Source: Arthrobacter sp. JZ12 (GTDB lineage Bacteria > Actinomycetota > Actinomycetes > Actinomycetales > Micrococcaceae). From it: a stretch of 64,000 bases of DNA. Each line of letters starts with the position of its first letter. Position 1 is the stretch's first letter. The position numbers and the translations under genes are program-made. The stretch covers positions 124,001 to 188,000 of the forward strand of contig NZ_CP045246.1 of the NCBI RefSeq assembly GCF_035189165.1, written 5' to 3'. The notes beneath the pieces were generated by a model. It made no database searches. It saw nothing but the letters and a program-made list of their open reading frames with translations, and was not told where the DNA came from. Below, piece after piece: positions 44,129-53,670 of the stretch.

Positions 44129-45235
44129 TCAGGTAAGCGTGGGGACGGTGGGGTCCCAGCCCTCGGGCAGCGGTTCGGCCGCGACGGCGTTGCTGGAGAC
44201 GTTCACGAAAGCCCGGCTGTCCACTGATTCGGTGATGGAGGCCATCACATCGAGGACGTGGAAAGCCGTGGCACCCTGCGCCCGGTGGGGGAGTCCGGCG
44301 CGGGTGGCCCGGGCCATGTCGAGCACTCCGATGCCGCGGCCGAACGTGGAGCCGATCGAAGGGAACGTTTCCCAGGTGTCGGCTCCGTGACGGTGGAGGC
44401 GGACCTCGCCGTCGAACCTGTTGGGATCCGGGAAGGCGATTGTCGCTTCCGACCCGGTGATCTCCACGAAACCGTGCCGCGGCAGGGGAGAATCGAAACT
44501 CAAATTGCTGGTGGACGACGCGCCGCTCTCGAACTCCACCAGGGCGCTCACATGGGTTGGCACGGTCACCGCGAACTCCTCGCCGGCACGCGGTCCCGAT
44601 CCGATCACGCGCGTCTTGCGCGAACGGGATCCGAGCGCTGCGACGGTTTTCACGGTGCCGAACGCCTGCACCAAAGTGGTCAGGTAGTACGGGCCCATGT
44701 CGAACAGCGGCCCTGCGCCCTCCTGGAACAGGAACGCGGGATTCGGGTGCCAGGCTTCGGGGCCTGGCGACTGCATCAGGGTCAGGGCTGTGAGCGGCTG
44801 CCCGATGTCGCCGCGCTGGATCATGCGCAGGCCCGTCTGCAGGCCGGCGCCGAGGAAAGTGTCCGGAGCGCATCCAAGCCTCACGCCGGCGTCGGACGCG
44901 GCCTTCAGCAGCAGTTGGCCGGACTCCCGGTCCAGAGAGAAGGGTTTTTCGCTCCAGACGTGCTTGCCTGCCGCGACTGCATCGAGGGCGACAGGCACGT
45001 GGGATGCCGGCGTGGTCAGGTTGACGATGATTTCGACGTCGGGATGGTTCAGCGCATCCTCCGGGGTACCCCAGGCGGGAACACCGAACTCCTCCGCGCG
45101 GGATTTGGCTGCCTCGGGGAAGAGATCAGCGACAACATGTACCCGGACATCGGGGAAAGCCGTGAGGTTGGTGAGGTACTGCTCGCTGATGACGCCGGCT
45201 CCGATGACTCCGACGCCTACAGGGCCGCTCCTCAT
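44129..45235 (-). CDS. Gfo/Idh/MocA family oxidoreductase
   Basis: A 368-residue NAD(P)-dependent sugar or inositol dehydrogenase. N-terminal Rossmann motif VGVIGAGVISEQY, the catalytic EKPFS (SEKPFSLDRE) and a C-terminal alpha/beta domain with the GPLFDMGPYYL segment are typical. The start overlaps the stop of the upstream isomerase (ATGA). Together with the isomerases it could oxidise and rearrange a cyclitol or sugar; actual substrate is unknown. Confidence 0.9.
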   Translation of the reverse strand: MRSGPVGVGVIGAGVISEQYLTNLTAFPDVRVHVVADLFPEAAKSRAEEFGVPAWGTPEDALNHPDVEIIVNLTTPASHVPVALDAVAAGKHVWSEKPFSLDRESGQLLLKAASDAGVRLGCAPDTFLGAGLQTGLRMIQRGDIGQPLTALTLMQSPGPEAWHPNPAFLFQEGAGPLFDMGPYYLTTLVQAFGTVKTVAALGSRSRKTRVIGSGPRAGEEFAVTVPTHVSALVEFESGASSTSNLSFDSPLPRHGFVEITGSEATIAFPDPNRFDGEVRLHRHGADTWETFPSIGSTFGRGIGVLDMARATRAGLPHRAQGATAFHVLDVMASITESVDSRAFVNVSSNAVAAEPLPEGWDPTVPTLT

Positions 45236-45975
45236 CGTGCCTCTCCGCCCAGGTAGCGCAGGCTCTGCTCCAACGCCTCGAAGAGGTCACCGGAACTGTC
45301 ATCGAGTTCCACCACGCCGACTTCCACCGACCCGGCAGCCGCCAAAACCGCGGGGATGTCCATCCGCCCGGAGCCGACGGCAACCTGGGACTTGTTGTCC
45401 CTGTCGACCGCCCCGTCCTTGAGGTGAATGAACCGCACGCGCTCGCCGAGCTTGCGCAGAAGCTTTGCTGGATCCTGCCCGCCCACGGCGGCCCAGTAGG
45501 TGTCCACCTCCAGGACGACGGCGGGATCCAGGTTCTCGTGCAGAACCTCCAGTCCGGTGCGTTCGCCGAAGACCGCCTCCAGTTCCCACCAGTGATTGTG
45601 GTAGCCCACGCGAAGGCCATACTCAGCGGCGCGTACCGACACTTCGTTCAGGGCCTCTGCGGTCTGCTTGACCGCTTCCTCGGTGGTCCAGCGGACCGGG
45701 TCAACCATCGGCTCGATGACCGTCCCGATCCCGACCCTGCGTGCCGCTTCGAAAATCGCGTCGCGGTCGCCATCCAGCAGCGGAGCGTGCCCGGAGGGGG
45801 CACTCAGGCCGTTGCGTTCCAGGGCTCTGGCGAGAGCATTCGGGTCGGCTGTGAAGTTGTATGGTTCGACCCTGGTGAAACCGATTGCCGCAAGCCGGTC
45901 AATGGTGCCATCGAGGTCAGCGTCGAGTGCTTCACGGACGGTATACAACTGAACCGATAACGGTGGAGTAGGCAC
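45232..45975 (-). CDS. sugar phosphate isomerase/epimerase (TIM barrel)
   Basis: A 247-residue TIM-barrel protein (GTG 45975). SVQLYTVREALDADLDGTIDRLA, VGYHNHWWELEAV (metal Glu), VLEVDTYWAAVGGQDP (metal Asp), FIHLKDGAV and VGVVELDDSSGD (metal Glu) match inosose dehydratase/xylose isomerase-like proteins. It is in the leftward catabolic operon and overlaps the following dehydrogenase start. Likely acts on a keto-inositol or keto-sugar. Confidence 0.88.
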   Translation of the reverse strand: MPTPPLSVQLYTVREALDADLDGTIDRLAAIGFTRVEPYNFTADPNALARALERNGLSAPSGHAPLLDGDRDAIFEAARRVGIGTVIEPMVDPVRWTTEEAVKQTAEALNEVSVRAAEYGLRVGYHNHWWELEAVFGERTGLEVLHENLDPAVVLEVDTYWAAVGGQDPAKLLRKLGERVRFIHLKDGAVDRDNKSQVAVGSGRMDIPAVLAAAGSVEVGVVELDDSSGDLFEALEQSLRYLGGEAR

Positions 45976-46016
45976 GCACGCTCCTTCCGGAACGGCCGGC
46001 GGGAGCCGGGTCGAAG

Positions 46017-47189
46017 TCAGATGGTTTTGGTCCAGACGCTGTTCGCTTCCACGCTCCGCTCAACGCCATTGAGTACCTTTTGTACCTGCAGGCCCTCGGC
46101 GAAGGAAGGTTCCGGCTGGATTCCGGAGACGATCGCCTCCACGAAGTCCTTGGCCTGGTGGACGAAACCGTGCTCGTACCCCAGGGAATGCCCCGTGGGC
46201 CACCAGGCGGAGAGGTACGGATGTTCCGGCTCAGTGACCATGATGTTGGTGAAACCCTGGCTGGTAGCCGGTGCTGTTGCGTCGTAGTAGCCAAGGTAGT
46301 TCAGGTTTTCCAGATCGAAGGAAATCGCGCCGGTGGAGCCGGCTACTTCGATGCGTAGGGCGTTCTTCCGGCCCGTCGACATGCGGGTTGCTTCAAAGGA
46401 CCCGACGGCGCCGCCGTCGAACCGTCCGTTGAACAGGGCGAGGTCATCCACGGTGACGCATCCCCGCTCCGTGCCGCCGGTGCCGGTTAGGCCGGACGCC
46501 TGATCGAGTAGTGGCCGCTCATGGACGAAGGTGTTGAGCAGTCCGCTGACTCCGATGATCCTCTGGCCGGTGATGTACTGGGCAAGATCGACTGCGTGTG
46601 CGCCAAGATCGCCGAGGGCACCGGAGCCGGCGTGCTCCTTCTTAAGCCGCCAGGTGAGGGGAGCCTCGGGGTCGACCAGCCAGTCCTGCAGATAGGCGGC
46701 ACGGACTTGACGCACCTCACCGATCGCACCGGACCTGACAAGGTTGCGCGCAAATGCTGCTGCCGGAACCCGCCGGTAAGTGAAGCCGACCATGGCGAAC
46801 ACGCCCTTACCCGCGTTGTCGGCGGCGGCGGCCATTGCCTCCGCTTCCTCCAGGGTGTTGGCAAGCGGCTTCTCGCACAACACGTGCTTGCCTGCCTCCA
46901 GCGCTGCAATGGCGATCTCTGCGTGAGATCCGCCCGGAGTCACAATGTCAACGACGTCGATGTCATCCCGGTCGATGGCTGCGCGCCAATCGGTTGCTGT
47001 TTCCTTCCAGCCCCACTTGGCGGCGGCAGCCTCCACGCCTGCAGCATTCCGTCCCACGAGAAGTGACATCTCGGGTTGGGCTGGCAGGTCGTAGAACCGC
47101 GGTGCAACCCGCCACCCCTGGGAATGTGCGGCCCCCATGAATCCGTGACCTATCAGGGCAACCCTCAGGGCTGGTACGTCGTTCTGCAT
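46017..47189 (-). CDS. Gfo/Idh/MocA family oxidoreductase
   Basis: A 390-residue dehydrogenase: Rossmann motif VALIGHGFMGAAHSQGW, catalytic CEKPLANTLEEAEAM, GDLGAHAVDLAQYITG and WPTGHSLGYEHGFVHQAKDFVEAI. It is second in the leftward operon, 41 bases before the isomerase start. Its pairing with a second Gfo/Idh/MocA enzyme and two isomerases resembles cyclitol or 3-keto-glycoside degradation modules. Confidence 0.9.
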   Translation of the reverse strand: MQNDVPALRVALIGHGFMGAAHSQGWRVAPRFYDLPAQPEMSLLVGRNAAGVEAAAAKWGWKETATDWRAAIDRDDIDVVDIVTPGGSHAEIAIAALEAGKHVLCEKPLANTLEEAEAMAAAADNAGKGVFAMVGFTYRRVPAAAFARNLVRSGAIGEVRQVRAAYLQDWLVDPEAPLTWRLKKEHAGSGALGDLGAHAVDLAQYITGQRIIGVSGLLNTFVHERPLLDQASGLTGTGGTERGCVTVDDLALFNGRFDGGAVGSFEATRMSTGRKNALRIEVAGSTGAISFDLENLNYLGYYDATAPATSQGFTNIMVTEPEHPYLSAWWPTGHSLGYEHGFVHQAKDFVEAIVSGIQPEPSFAEGLQVQKVLNGVERSVEANSVWTKTI

Positions 47190-47230
47190 GATTCCTCTTC
47201 GTCCGGCAGTTGAATATGTCAGTTGGTAAC

Positions 47231-47269
47231 CGGATTGGGCGCCTTCATCGACGGAAGGCGCCCAATCCG
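47231..47269 (-). terminator. hairpin between binding-protein and dehydrogenase genes
   Basis: A 15-bp perfect stem (47231-47245 with 47255-47269, CGGATTGGGCGCCTT) starts 9 bases past the binding-protein stop. No strong T-run follows on the minus strand, so it may only attenuate or stabilise, letting some transcription continue to the dehydrogenase genes. Confidence 0.5.
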
Positions 47270-47277
47270 TCGTCGTT

Positions 47278-48321
47278 CTAGGACTCGAAGGCAGTCGGCA
47301 GGTACTGCTCGACGTTCTCGCCGGTGACCACAGGTGCGTTCAGGACGATGCGCTTCGGTACTTCCACTTCCACCAGGTCGCTCATTGCCTTGTTCTGTGC
47401 GATCAGGCGTGCCAGACGGATGCCGTCGGCTGCCTGGGTGGAGGGGTAGATAACCGTGGCTTCAAGGACGCTCTCGCCCGCCTGGATCTCACGCATGGCG
47501 TTGGCGGAACCTGCACCGCCGACCATGAAGAATTCGTCGCGGCCCGCGGCATCGATTGCAGCCAGGACGCCGATGCCCTGGTCATCGTCATGGTTCCAGA
47601 GCGCGTCGATCTGCGGGGCAGCGGACAGGAGCTGCGAAGTTGCTGCCTCGCCGCCCTGGACGGTGAAGTCGGCAGCAACGCGGTTGTCCACGTCCAGTCC
47701 GCAGGACTCCAGGGCGTCCGCGAAGCCGCGGCTGCGGTCCTGGGTCAGCGGCAGGGAGTCGATGCCGGCAACTTCGGCAACAACGGCGTCCGGGTTGCCT
47801 TCAAGCTTTTCGCAGATGTACGTTCCAGCGCTGACGCCCATGCCGTAGTTGTCGCCCAGGATGGTGGTGCGAGCAGCAAACGGGCTGGAGAATTCACGGT
47901 CAACGTTGATCACCGGGATGCCGGCTTCCATTGCCTGGGTGGCGACCTCCGTCAGGGCAGCGCCGTCGGTGGGCAGCAGCACAATGGCGTCGACGCCGTC
48001 GTTGATGAACTGCTCAACCTGGCTGATCTGGAGGTTTGCGTCGTTGGTTCCCTCAGCGACGCGAAGATCGATGTCGCCGTACTTCTCCGCCTCGGCGGTT
48101 GCGGCGGAGTTGATTGCACCAAGCCAGCCGTGGTCAGCCGCAGGCCCCGAGAAGCCGATGACTACGGTGTCGCCTTCAGCCGCGTTGCCTTCGACGGATG
48201 CGTTGGTGGGCTGGGTGTTGGTTCCCTCTGCCCCCGCAGTACACCCCGTGACAAGGGCACCGACTGCAAGGAAGGCGCCGGTGGTGACGAGCATCTTCCG
48301 GCCCGTACGAACAGCAAGCAT
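47278..48321 (-). CDS. sugar ABC transporter substrate-binding lipoprotein (RbsB-like)
   Basis: A 347-residue lipoprotein of the pentose/ribose-binding family. The signal ends at a lipobox (GALVTGC) and the mature part has VVIGFSGPAADHGWLGAINSAATAEAEKY, DGVDAIVLLPTDGAAL and INVDREFSSPF typical of the family. Its ATPase and permease lie on the opposite strand, divergently transcribed. It probably shares the control region 48322-48472 with them. Confidence 0.92.
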   Translation of the reverse strand: MLAVRTGRKMLVTTGAFLAVGALVTGCTAGAEGTNTQPTNASVEGNAAEGDTVVIGFSGPAADHGWLGAINSAATAEAEKYGDIDLRVAEGTNDANLQISQVEQFINDGVDAIVLLPTDGAALTEVATQAMEAGIPVINVDREFSSPFAARTTILGDNYGMGVSAGTYICEKLEGNPDAVVAEVAGIDSLPLTQDRSRGFADALESCGLDVDNRVAADFTVQGGEAATSQLLSAAPQIDALWNHDDDQGIGVLAAIDAAGRDEFFMVGGAGSANAMREIQAGESVLEATVIYPSTQAADGIRLARLIAQNKAMSDLVEVEVPKRIVLNAPVVTGENVEQYLPTAFES

Positions 48322-48472
48322 GTGTATCTCCTCAATGAGTTAGGTGCGTCTTCGCAACAGTGCGGATGCCTCAATGCCCGCATCTTTGCGTGACTGCTAT
48401 CACAGTAACAGAAGTTTGGAGGAAATCGACGGCTTTATACCGATTGCCGACATAATGTGTTAGCTTCGTCTC

Positions 48473-49993
48473 ATGTTCGAAGAAGATCAGCTCCAGCCGT
48501 TGCTAGAAGTTCGCGGAATCACCAAGCAATTCGCTGGTGTGCAGGCGCTCAAAGGTGTCGACCTGCAGGTACTTCCGGGAGAAGTGCACTGTGTCATGGG
48601 CCAGAACGGAGCCGGCAAGTCCACCCTCATCAAGACCCTGTCCGGCGTGCATCAGCCCGACAGCGGAGAAATCCGCTGGGAGGGTGAGCCGATTTCCCTC
48701 CCCAGTCCCACAGCCGCGCTCGACCTCGGCATCGCAACCATGTACCAGGAGCTCGACGTCGTGGACGGTCTGTCCGTGGCGGAGAACATCTTCCTCGGTC
48801 ATGAACGCGCAAGTGGAGGCGTTCTTCACGTGAAGAAGACCAATGCGATCGCGCGTTCGCTGCTGAAGCGACTGGGCCACGGCAATCTGTCGCCGTCTAC
48901 CGAAGTCGGCACGTTGTCTGCGGCGAACAAGCAGATCGTGAGCATGGCGCGCGCCCTCTCGCGGGACACGAAGTTGATCATTATGGACGAGCCCAGCGCC
49001 ATCCTCGACTCGGGTGAGGTGTCCAACCTCTTCCGGGTAGTGAGGGAGCTGACCGCCCAGGGCATTGCGGTTGTCTACATCTCCCATCGGCTTGAGGAGA
49101 TCCGCCAGATCGGCGACCGGATCTCGGTCATCAAGGACGGGCGCAGCACCGCAAACGGACTGAGCGTTACAGATACTCAAAAGTCAGAACTCATCAGGCT
49201 GATGACCGGCCGCGACGTCGAGAATGTCTTCCCCGAGCGGAAGCCCATCTCCCCAGAGGCGCCCGTGGTTCTGGAAGTCGAGAACCTGGAGCTCGCCGGC
49301 CACTTCGAAAAGGTCAGCTTCTCGGTACGCGCGGGAGAGATTCTTGGATTCGCGGGACTCGTCGGCTCCAAACGCTCCGAGATTCTCGAAACGATCTACG
49401 GGGCACGCAAGTCGTCGTCAGGCAAGGTTTCGGTGAACGGCAAGGTGCTGCGGGCCGGGTCAGTTCCCGCTGCCGTGGAATCGGGGATCGGGCTTTCACC
49501 TGAGGAGCGGAAGAGCCAGGGCCTGATCCTCGACGAGCCGATCTTCAAGAACGTAACGCTCTCCACCTTCGAACGGTTCGCCCGCGGGGGACACCTTGAC
49601 GAACGTTCCGAGCGGAACGCAGCCCGCGAGCAGATTGCGGCGCTTGAGCTCCGGCCCGCAGACCCGGATCGTCCGGCCCGCACACTTTCCGGAGGTAACC
49701 AACAGAAGATCCTCCTTGCCCGTTGGCTGGTGCACGGGACTCCGGTGCTGCTGCTGGATGAACCCACCCGCGGCGTCGACGTCGGTGCACGCGCTGAGAT
49801 CTACGCACTCATCCGCCGGCTGGCGGCAGCCGGCACCGCAATCATCGTCGTCTCGAGCGAAATCGAGGAAGTGCTCGGCCTTGCCGACAACGTACTCGTC
49901 ATTGACGACGGCAAGGTCCTCACTCAAACCAAAGCAAGCGATCTGGACGAGCACGGTGTGCTCGATCTCGTCATGAAGGGAAGTGCCGCGTGA
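48473..49993 (+). CDS. sugar ABC transporter ATP-binding protein (RbsA-like, two NBDs)
   Basis: A 506-residue protein with two ABC domains. N-terminal Walker A GQNGAGKSTL, Walker B LIIMDEPSA; the second domain has LSGGNQQKILLARWL and Walker B VLLLDEPTRGVDVGAR but a degenerate Walker A region (LVGSKRSEILETI), which is usual for RbsA/MglA. It energises import with the permease that overlaps it by 4 bases. The binding protein is encoded divergently. Confidence 0.95.
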   Translation: MFEEDQLQPLLEVRGITKQFAGVQALKGVDLQVLPGEVHCVMGQNGAGKSTLIKTLSGVHQPDSGEIRWEGEPISLPSPTAALDLGIATMYQELDVVDGLSVAENIFLGHERASGGVLHVKKTNAIARSLLKRLGHGNLSPSTEVGTLSAANKQIVSMARALSRDTKLIIMDEPSAILDSGEVSNLFRVVRELTAQGIAVVYISHRLEEIRQIGDRISVIKDGRSTANGLSVTDTQKSELIRLMTGRDVENVFPERKPISPEAPVVLEVENLELAGHFEKVSFSVRAGEILGFAGLVGSKRSEILETIYGARKSSSGKVSVNGKVLRAGSVPAAVESGIGLSPEERKSQGLILDEPIFKNVTLSTFERFARGGHLDERSERNAAREQIAALELRPADPDRPARTLSGGNQQKILLARWLVHGTPVLLLDEPTRGVDVGARAEIYALIRRLAAAGTAIIVVSSEIEEVLGLADNVLVIDDGKVLTQTKASDLDEHGVLDLVMKGSAA

Positions 49994-51042
49994 GCGAGCA
50001 GAATACCAAGGTGATTGAACCGCGCACGGATGCGCCGGTCGATCACAGTGCCCCCAGGACCAATCCGGTACAGAACTTCCTGAGGGGATCCGCTGGACGG
50101 AATCTTGGACTGGTTATCGCGCTCGCGCTGCTCCTCGTGGTGGGTGCAGTTACCAGCGGCGACCGGTTCCTCAACCTTGAAAACATGCTGACGATCCTTC
50201 GGTACGCCTCGATCATCGGCGTTGTGAGCATCGGTGTCACCTTCGTGATCACCGCTGGAGGTATCGACCTCTCTGTGGGCTCGGTGCTGGGGCTTACGAC
50301 GGTGGTGGCGAGCCTGACCAGCGTGCAACTTGCTGCGACGCAATCATCCTGGCTCCTTATGGTGGTCGTGGCTCTTGGAGTAGGAGCCCTTGCAGGCCTT
50401 ATCAACGGCTTGGTGGTCGCTTACGGCAATGTCGTCTCCTTCATCGCCACCCTCGCCATGCTCGTCGGCGCCCGCGGACTCGCCGAGCTGATTTCCGGCC
50501 GAAGCACACAGATCGTGAACAACCGCGACTTCCTGCAGTTCATGCGCGCTGACATGCTGGGCATTCCCATCCTCATTTGGATCTTCGTGGTTGTCGCAGC
50601 GGCCGGGTGGTTCCTGCTGAACCGAACCACGTTCGGACGCCGCACCATTGCAATCGGTGGAAATCTCGAGGCTTCCCGCCTGGCGGGTATCAAGGTCAAG
50701 CGCCATCTGGTTTCCCTTTACGTCCTCGCCGGCGTGACGGCGGGCATCGGCGGTGTGATGTTCCTAGGCCGCACCACCGCTGGAACTTCGACGCACGGAC
50801 TGCTCCTGGAACTCGATGTGATCGCCGCTGTCGTGGTGGGCGGCACTCTGCTCATCGGCGGACGCGGAACCATCATGGGAACCGTTCTCGGCGTTCTGAT
50901 TTTCAGCACGTTGACCAACGTCTTCACGCAGAACAACCTGGACACCTCGGTCCAGGCGCTCGCCAGGGGCCTGATTCTTGTAATCGCGGTTCTGCTGCAG
51001 CAACGCTTCGCCGCACGAGGAACCCGAGCCGGCAAGAGATAG
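49990..51042 (+). CDS. sugar ABC transporter permease (RbsC-like)
   Basis: A 350-residue permease with 8 to 10 helices. GVTFVITAGGIDLSVGSVLGL and the RRTIAIGGNLEASRLAGIKV loop are the family hallmarks. GTG 49990 overlaps the ATPase stop. It is followed by a polyprenyl synthase, so a sugar importer and an isoprenoid gene share the transcription unit. Confidence 0.95.
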   Translation: MSEQNTKVIEPRTDAPVDHSAPRTNPVQNFLRGSAGRNLGLVIALALLLVVGAVTSGDRFLNLENMLTILRYASIIGVVSIGVTFVITAGGIDLSVGSVLGLTTVVASLTSVQLAATQSSWLLMVVVALGVGALAGLINGLVVAYGNVVSFIATLAMLVGARGLAELISGRSTQIVNNRDFLQFMRADMLGIPILIWIFVVVAAAGWFLLNRTTFGRRTIAIGGNLEASRLAGIKVKRHLVSLYVLAGVTAGIGGVMFLGRTTAGTSTHGLLLELDVIAAVVVGGTLLIGGRGTIMGTVLGVLIFSTLTNVFTQNNLDTSVQALARGLILVIAVLLQQRFAARGTRAGKR

Positions 51043-51107
51043 GCACGCGTGGCCCACACCGGCACAGCGATGCCGCCGGACGGATGGACGGAATCGGAGG
51101 AAATGCA

Positions 51108-52190
51108 GTGAACCAGCTGAACATTGATACCGCCGTGCACGAGGACGCGGACCGTGAACTCGTCGAGGACGTCCTGCGCAACTTCTTCGAGGAAGCAAAG
51201 CTGCGCGCGGTGTCGGTGGGCGCTACCTACCTCGGGCTCTGGGAAGCCTTTGAAAGGGCAGCCGCGGGCGGGAAGCGCTCCCGCCCGCGGCTGGTCATGC
51301 TCGCTTATCGGGAGCTCGGCGGCACCGATCCGGCCGCTGCGGCGCGTATTGCGGCATCCTTCGAACTCCTGCACAGCGCACTGATAATTCATGACGACGT
51401 CATCGACCGGGACTTCGTTCGACGCGGAGCACCGAACGTGTCAGGGCACTACCGGGCGAGAGCACTTCGCGCGGGCGCCGGGCAGGAAGCCGCCGAGCAC
51501 GTAGGCGTTTCCGCAGGAATCCTTGCCGGTGATCTCGCGCTCGCGGGGGCCTACCGTCTTCTGCGCACGGTCGACGCGCCGTCGGCAGTCATGCTCCGTC
51601 TCCACGAGATCCTTGACGACGCCATCTTCTCTTCTGTGGGCGGGGAGGTCTTCGACGTGGAATTCAGCAGATCGTCCACCATGCCGTCCCTCGAGGACAT
51701 CACAAAGACTGCCCACCAGAAAACGTCCGTCTATTCCTTCGAAGCGCCGCTGCAGGCAGGAGCGGTCCTTGCCGGGGTGGGACAGGCCACTGTTGCAGCC
51801 CTGAAGTCCTTTGGGCACTACGCCGGGATTGCCTATCAGGTGGCTGATGATGTCCTTGGCGTATTCGGCAACACCACGAGAACCGGAAAAACAACCTGGG
51901 GCGACCTGCGCGAGGGCAAGCGGACGGCGATGCTGTCCTACGCTGCCACCCGGCCTGAGTGGTCATCCATTGCTTCCCTGATCGGGTCGGCGGACCTATC
52001 TGCAGCCGACGCCGAGTACGTGCGGGCGGTCCTGGTAGCCTGCGGTGCAAAGGATTACGCCGTGAACCTCGCTACGGAACATGCCCACTGCGCATTGGTC
52101 CACCTTGAGGAGCAACTGGTGCCGTTCGGGCTACGCAACAGTCTTGAGCACATGCTGTTCTCGGTGATCGCAGGCCTGACCTCCGACTAG
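51108..52190 (+). CDS. polyprenyl diphosphate synthase (short-chain trans type)
   Basis: A 360-residue IspA/CrtE-like prenyl transferase (GTG 51108, GGAGG upstream). It condenses isopentenyl diphosphate with allylic primers. Substrate motifs are GGKRSRPRLVMLAY, first Asp-rich region LIIHDDVIDRDFVRRG, and the second region QVADDVLGVFGN, with KTS and REGKRTAML. It is 65 bases after the permease. Chain length cannot be read with certainty; geranylgeranyl or farnesyl diphosphate are the likely products. It could feed the EboC-like UbiA at 61086. Confidence 0.9.
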   Translation: MNQLNIDTAVHEDADRELVEDVLRNFFEEAKLRAVSVGATYLGLWEAFERAAAGGKRSRPRLVMLAYRELGGTDPAAAARIAASFELLHSALIIHDDVIDRDFVRRGAPNVSGHYRARALRAGAGQEAAEHVGVSAGILAGDLALAGAYRLLRTVDAPSAVMLRLHEILDDAIFSSVGGEVFDVEFSRSSTMPSLEDITKTAHQKTSVYSFEAPLQAGAVLAGVGQATVAALKSFGHYAGIAYQVADDVLGVFGNTTRTGKTTWGDLREGKRTAMLSYAATRPEWSSIASLIGSADLSAADAEYVRAVLVACGAKDYAVNLATEHAHCALVHLEEQLVPFGLRNSLEHMLFSVIAGLTSD

Positions 52191-52347
52191 GTTCCGGTTC
52201 AAACTCCAGGTCGTCGCAATGCTGACTCATCCGTGATGTCCGGTGGGCGTGACGTTAGGATGAGAGAACGAGAGCGAGACCCAGGCGGTTGCCAGGAAGG
52301 ACCTGAATCGGGGTGGAAGGCAGTTCGAGGCACGTTCTTCCCAGGCG

Positions 52348-53595
52348 ATGATCCCGGTGTCCCGCGATGACCGTATCCGCAGACCGGTCATCGCCACCAA
52401 CCTCGGTACCAATCGCGATTCGACGCGCCAGCACAACCTTTCGACCGTTCTGGGGCTTGTCCATTCGATGGGCGGCATCTCGCGTGCTCAACTCACCCGT
52501 GCTACCGGCCTGAACCGCTCCACCATAGCCGCACTCGTGGGAGAGCTTGTCCAGCATGGCCTCGTGCTGGAAAGCGACCTTGACCAGGAGCAGCAGCACG
52601 GCCGGCCGAGCATCATGATTGAGCCGAGTCCCACCACGCTGGCGCTCGCAGTGAACCCCGACATCGACGTCGTGAATGTAGCGCTGGTCTCCCTGGGCGG
52701 CCGGGTTGTGAACCCGGTCCGCTTCCACACGGTACGTGCGCCGTCAGTGACTGAAGTCGTGAATATCGTCTCCGCCGTATACACCGGGATGCGCACGTCC
52801 CTCCCTGCCCAGCACCGCATCGTCGGCCTGGGCCTCGCGATCCCAGGATTGGTCGACTCCAACGACGGCAGCGTGATTGAAGCGCCCCACCTCAGCTGGC
52901 GGGAAGAACCACTGGGTGCACTGCTCAGCGATTCGCTGAAGCTCCCCGTGACCGCGGCCAATGACGCCGTGGTGGGCGCCCGGGCCCAAGCCACCTTCGG
53001 GGCAGGCCGCGATATTGCCGACCTCGTCTACCTCTACGGGGGTGCCAGCGGAATCGGGGGCGGCGTCATCAGCGGTGGGCGCCTCATCCGGGGCGCGACA
53101 GGATTTGCGGGCCAATTGGGGCACATGCATGTACTCTCCGGCGGTGCCGAATGCACCTGCGGTGCTGCTGGCTGCCTTGAAGCGGAAGTAACCAGGGAAG
53201 CCCTGGTTAAAGCTGTCGGTCTGCCGCAGGGCGACATCGAGAATCTCGAAGAGGCAGTGCTGGAGAAGCTGCGCGAAGGAGCGGCATCGCAGTCGCTGGC
53301 CGAACTCATCGGGCGACAGGCCGATTTGCTGGCGGTGGGTCTGCGCAGCATCATCAACCTGCTGAACCCATCCATGATCGTGCTCGGCGGCTTTCTGAGA
53401 ATCCTGTTTCTGGCATCTCCCGAGAGGCTGCACAAAGCGCTACGCGCTCAAGGCATCCGCGGCGAACGCGAGAAGGTGGCTATCGAGCTGGCGCCCCTGG
53501 GAGAAGATTCCATCCTCGTCGGTGCCGCCGAGTTGGCCTTCGAACCGCTCATTCGCGATCCCGCTGGGTTCCTCCGCCCTTCCGTCGCCACCTGA
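52348..53595 (+). CDS. ROK-family transcriptional regulator
   Basis: A 415-residue ROK protein. The N-terminal winged helix (TRQHNLSTVLGLVHSMGGISRAQLTRA and NRSTIAALV) precedes a sugar kinase-like domain with GLAIPGLVDSNDG and the ROK zinc motif CTCGAAGCLEAE (CxCGxxGCxE). It follows the polyprenyl synthase and is near the divergent ABC operon, so it is a likely regulator of the sugar importer and perhaps the facing Ebo-like operon. Confidence 0.92.
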   Translation: MIPVSRDDRIRRPVIATNLGTNRDSTRQHNLSTVLGLVHSMGGISRAQLTRATGLNRSTIAALVGELVQHGLVLESDLDQEQQHGRPSIMIEPSPTTLALAVNPDIDVVNVALVSLGGRVVNPVRFHTVRAPSVTEVVNIVSAVYTGMRTSLPAQHRIVGLGLAIPGLVDSNDGSVIEAPHLSWREEPLGALLSDSLKLPVTAANDAVVGARAQATFGAGRDIADLVYLYGGASGIGGGVISGGRLIRGATGFAGQLGHMHVLSGGAECTCGAAGCLEAEVTREALVKAVGLPQGDIENLEEAVLEKLREGAASQSLAELIGRQADLLAVGLRSIINLLNPSMIVLGGFLRILFLASPERLHKALRAQGIRGEREKVAIELAPLGEDSILVGAAELAFEPLIRDPAGFLRPSVAT

Positions 53596-53599
53596 TCGG

Positions 53600-53650
53600 A
53601 CACGAAACGGGCGCCCTCCCAGCTGTGCTGGAAGGGCGCCCGTTTCGTGT
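53600..53650. terminator. long near-perfect hairpin between convergent genes
   Basis: An 18-bp perfect outer stem (53600-53617 with 53633-53650, ACACGAAACGGGCGCCCT) continues after one mismatch into a 5-bp inner stem and 3-base loop. It lies between the ROK stop and the dehydrogenase stop and can terminate both. Confidence 0.85.
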
Positions 53651-53670
53651 AGACCGAGGGGTCCGTGTAC

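Noticed and set aside
48473-49993. N-terminal ABC signature LSAANKQ instead of LSGGQ
   Set aside because: Degenerate signature and Walker motifs in one half are normal for RbsA-type two-domain ATPases, so not evidence of inactivity.
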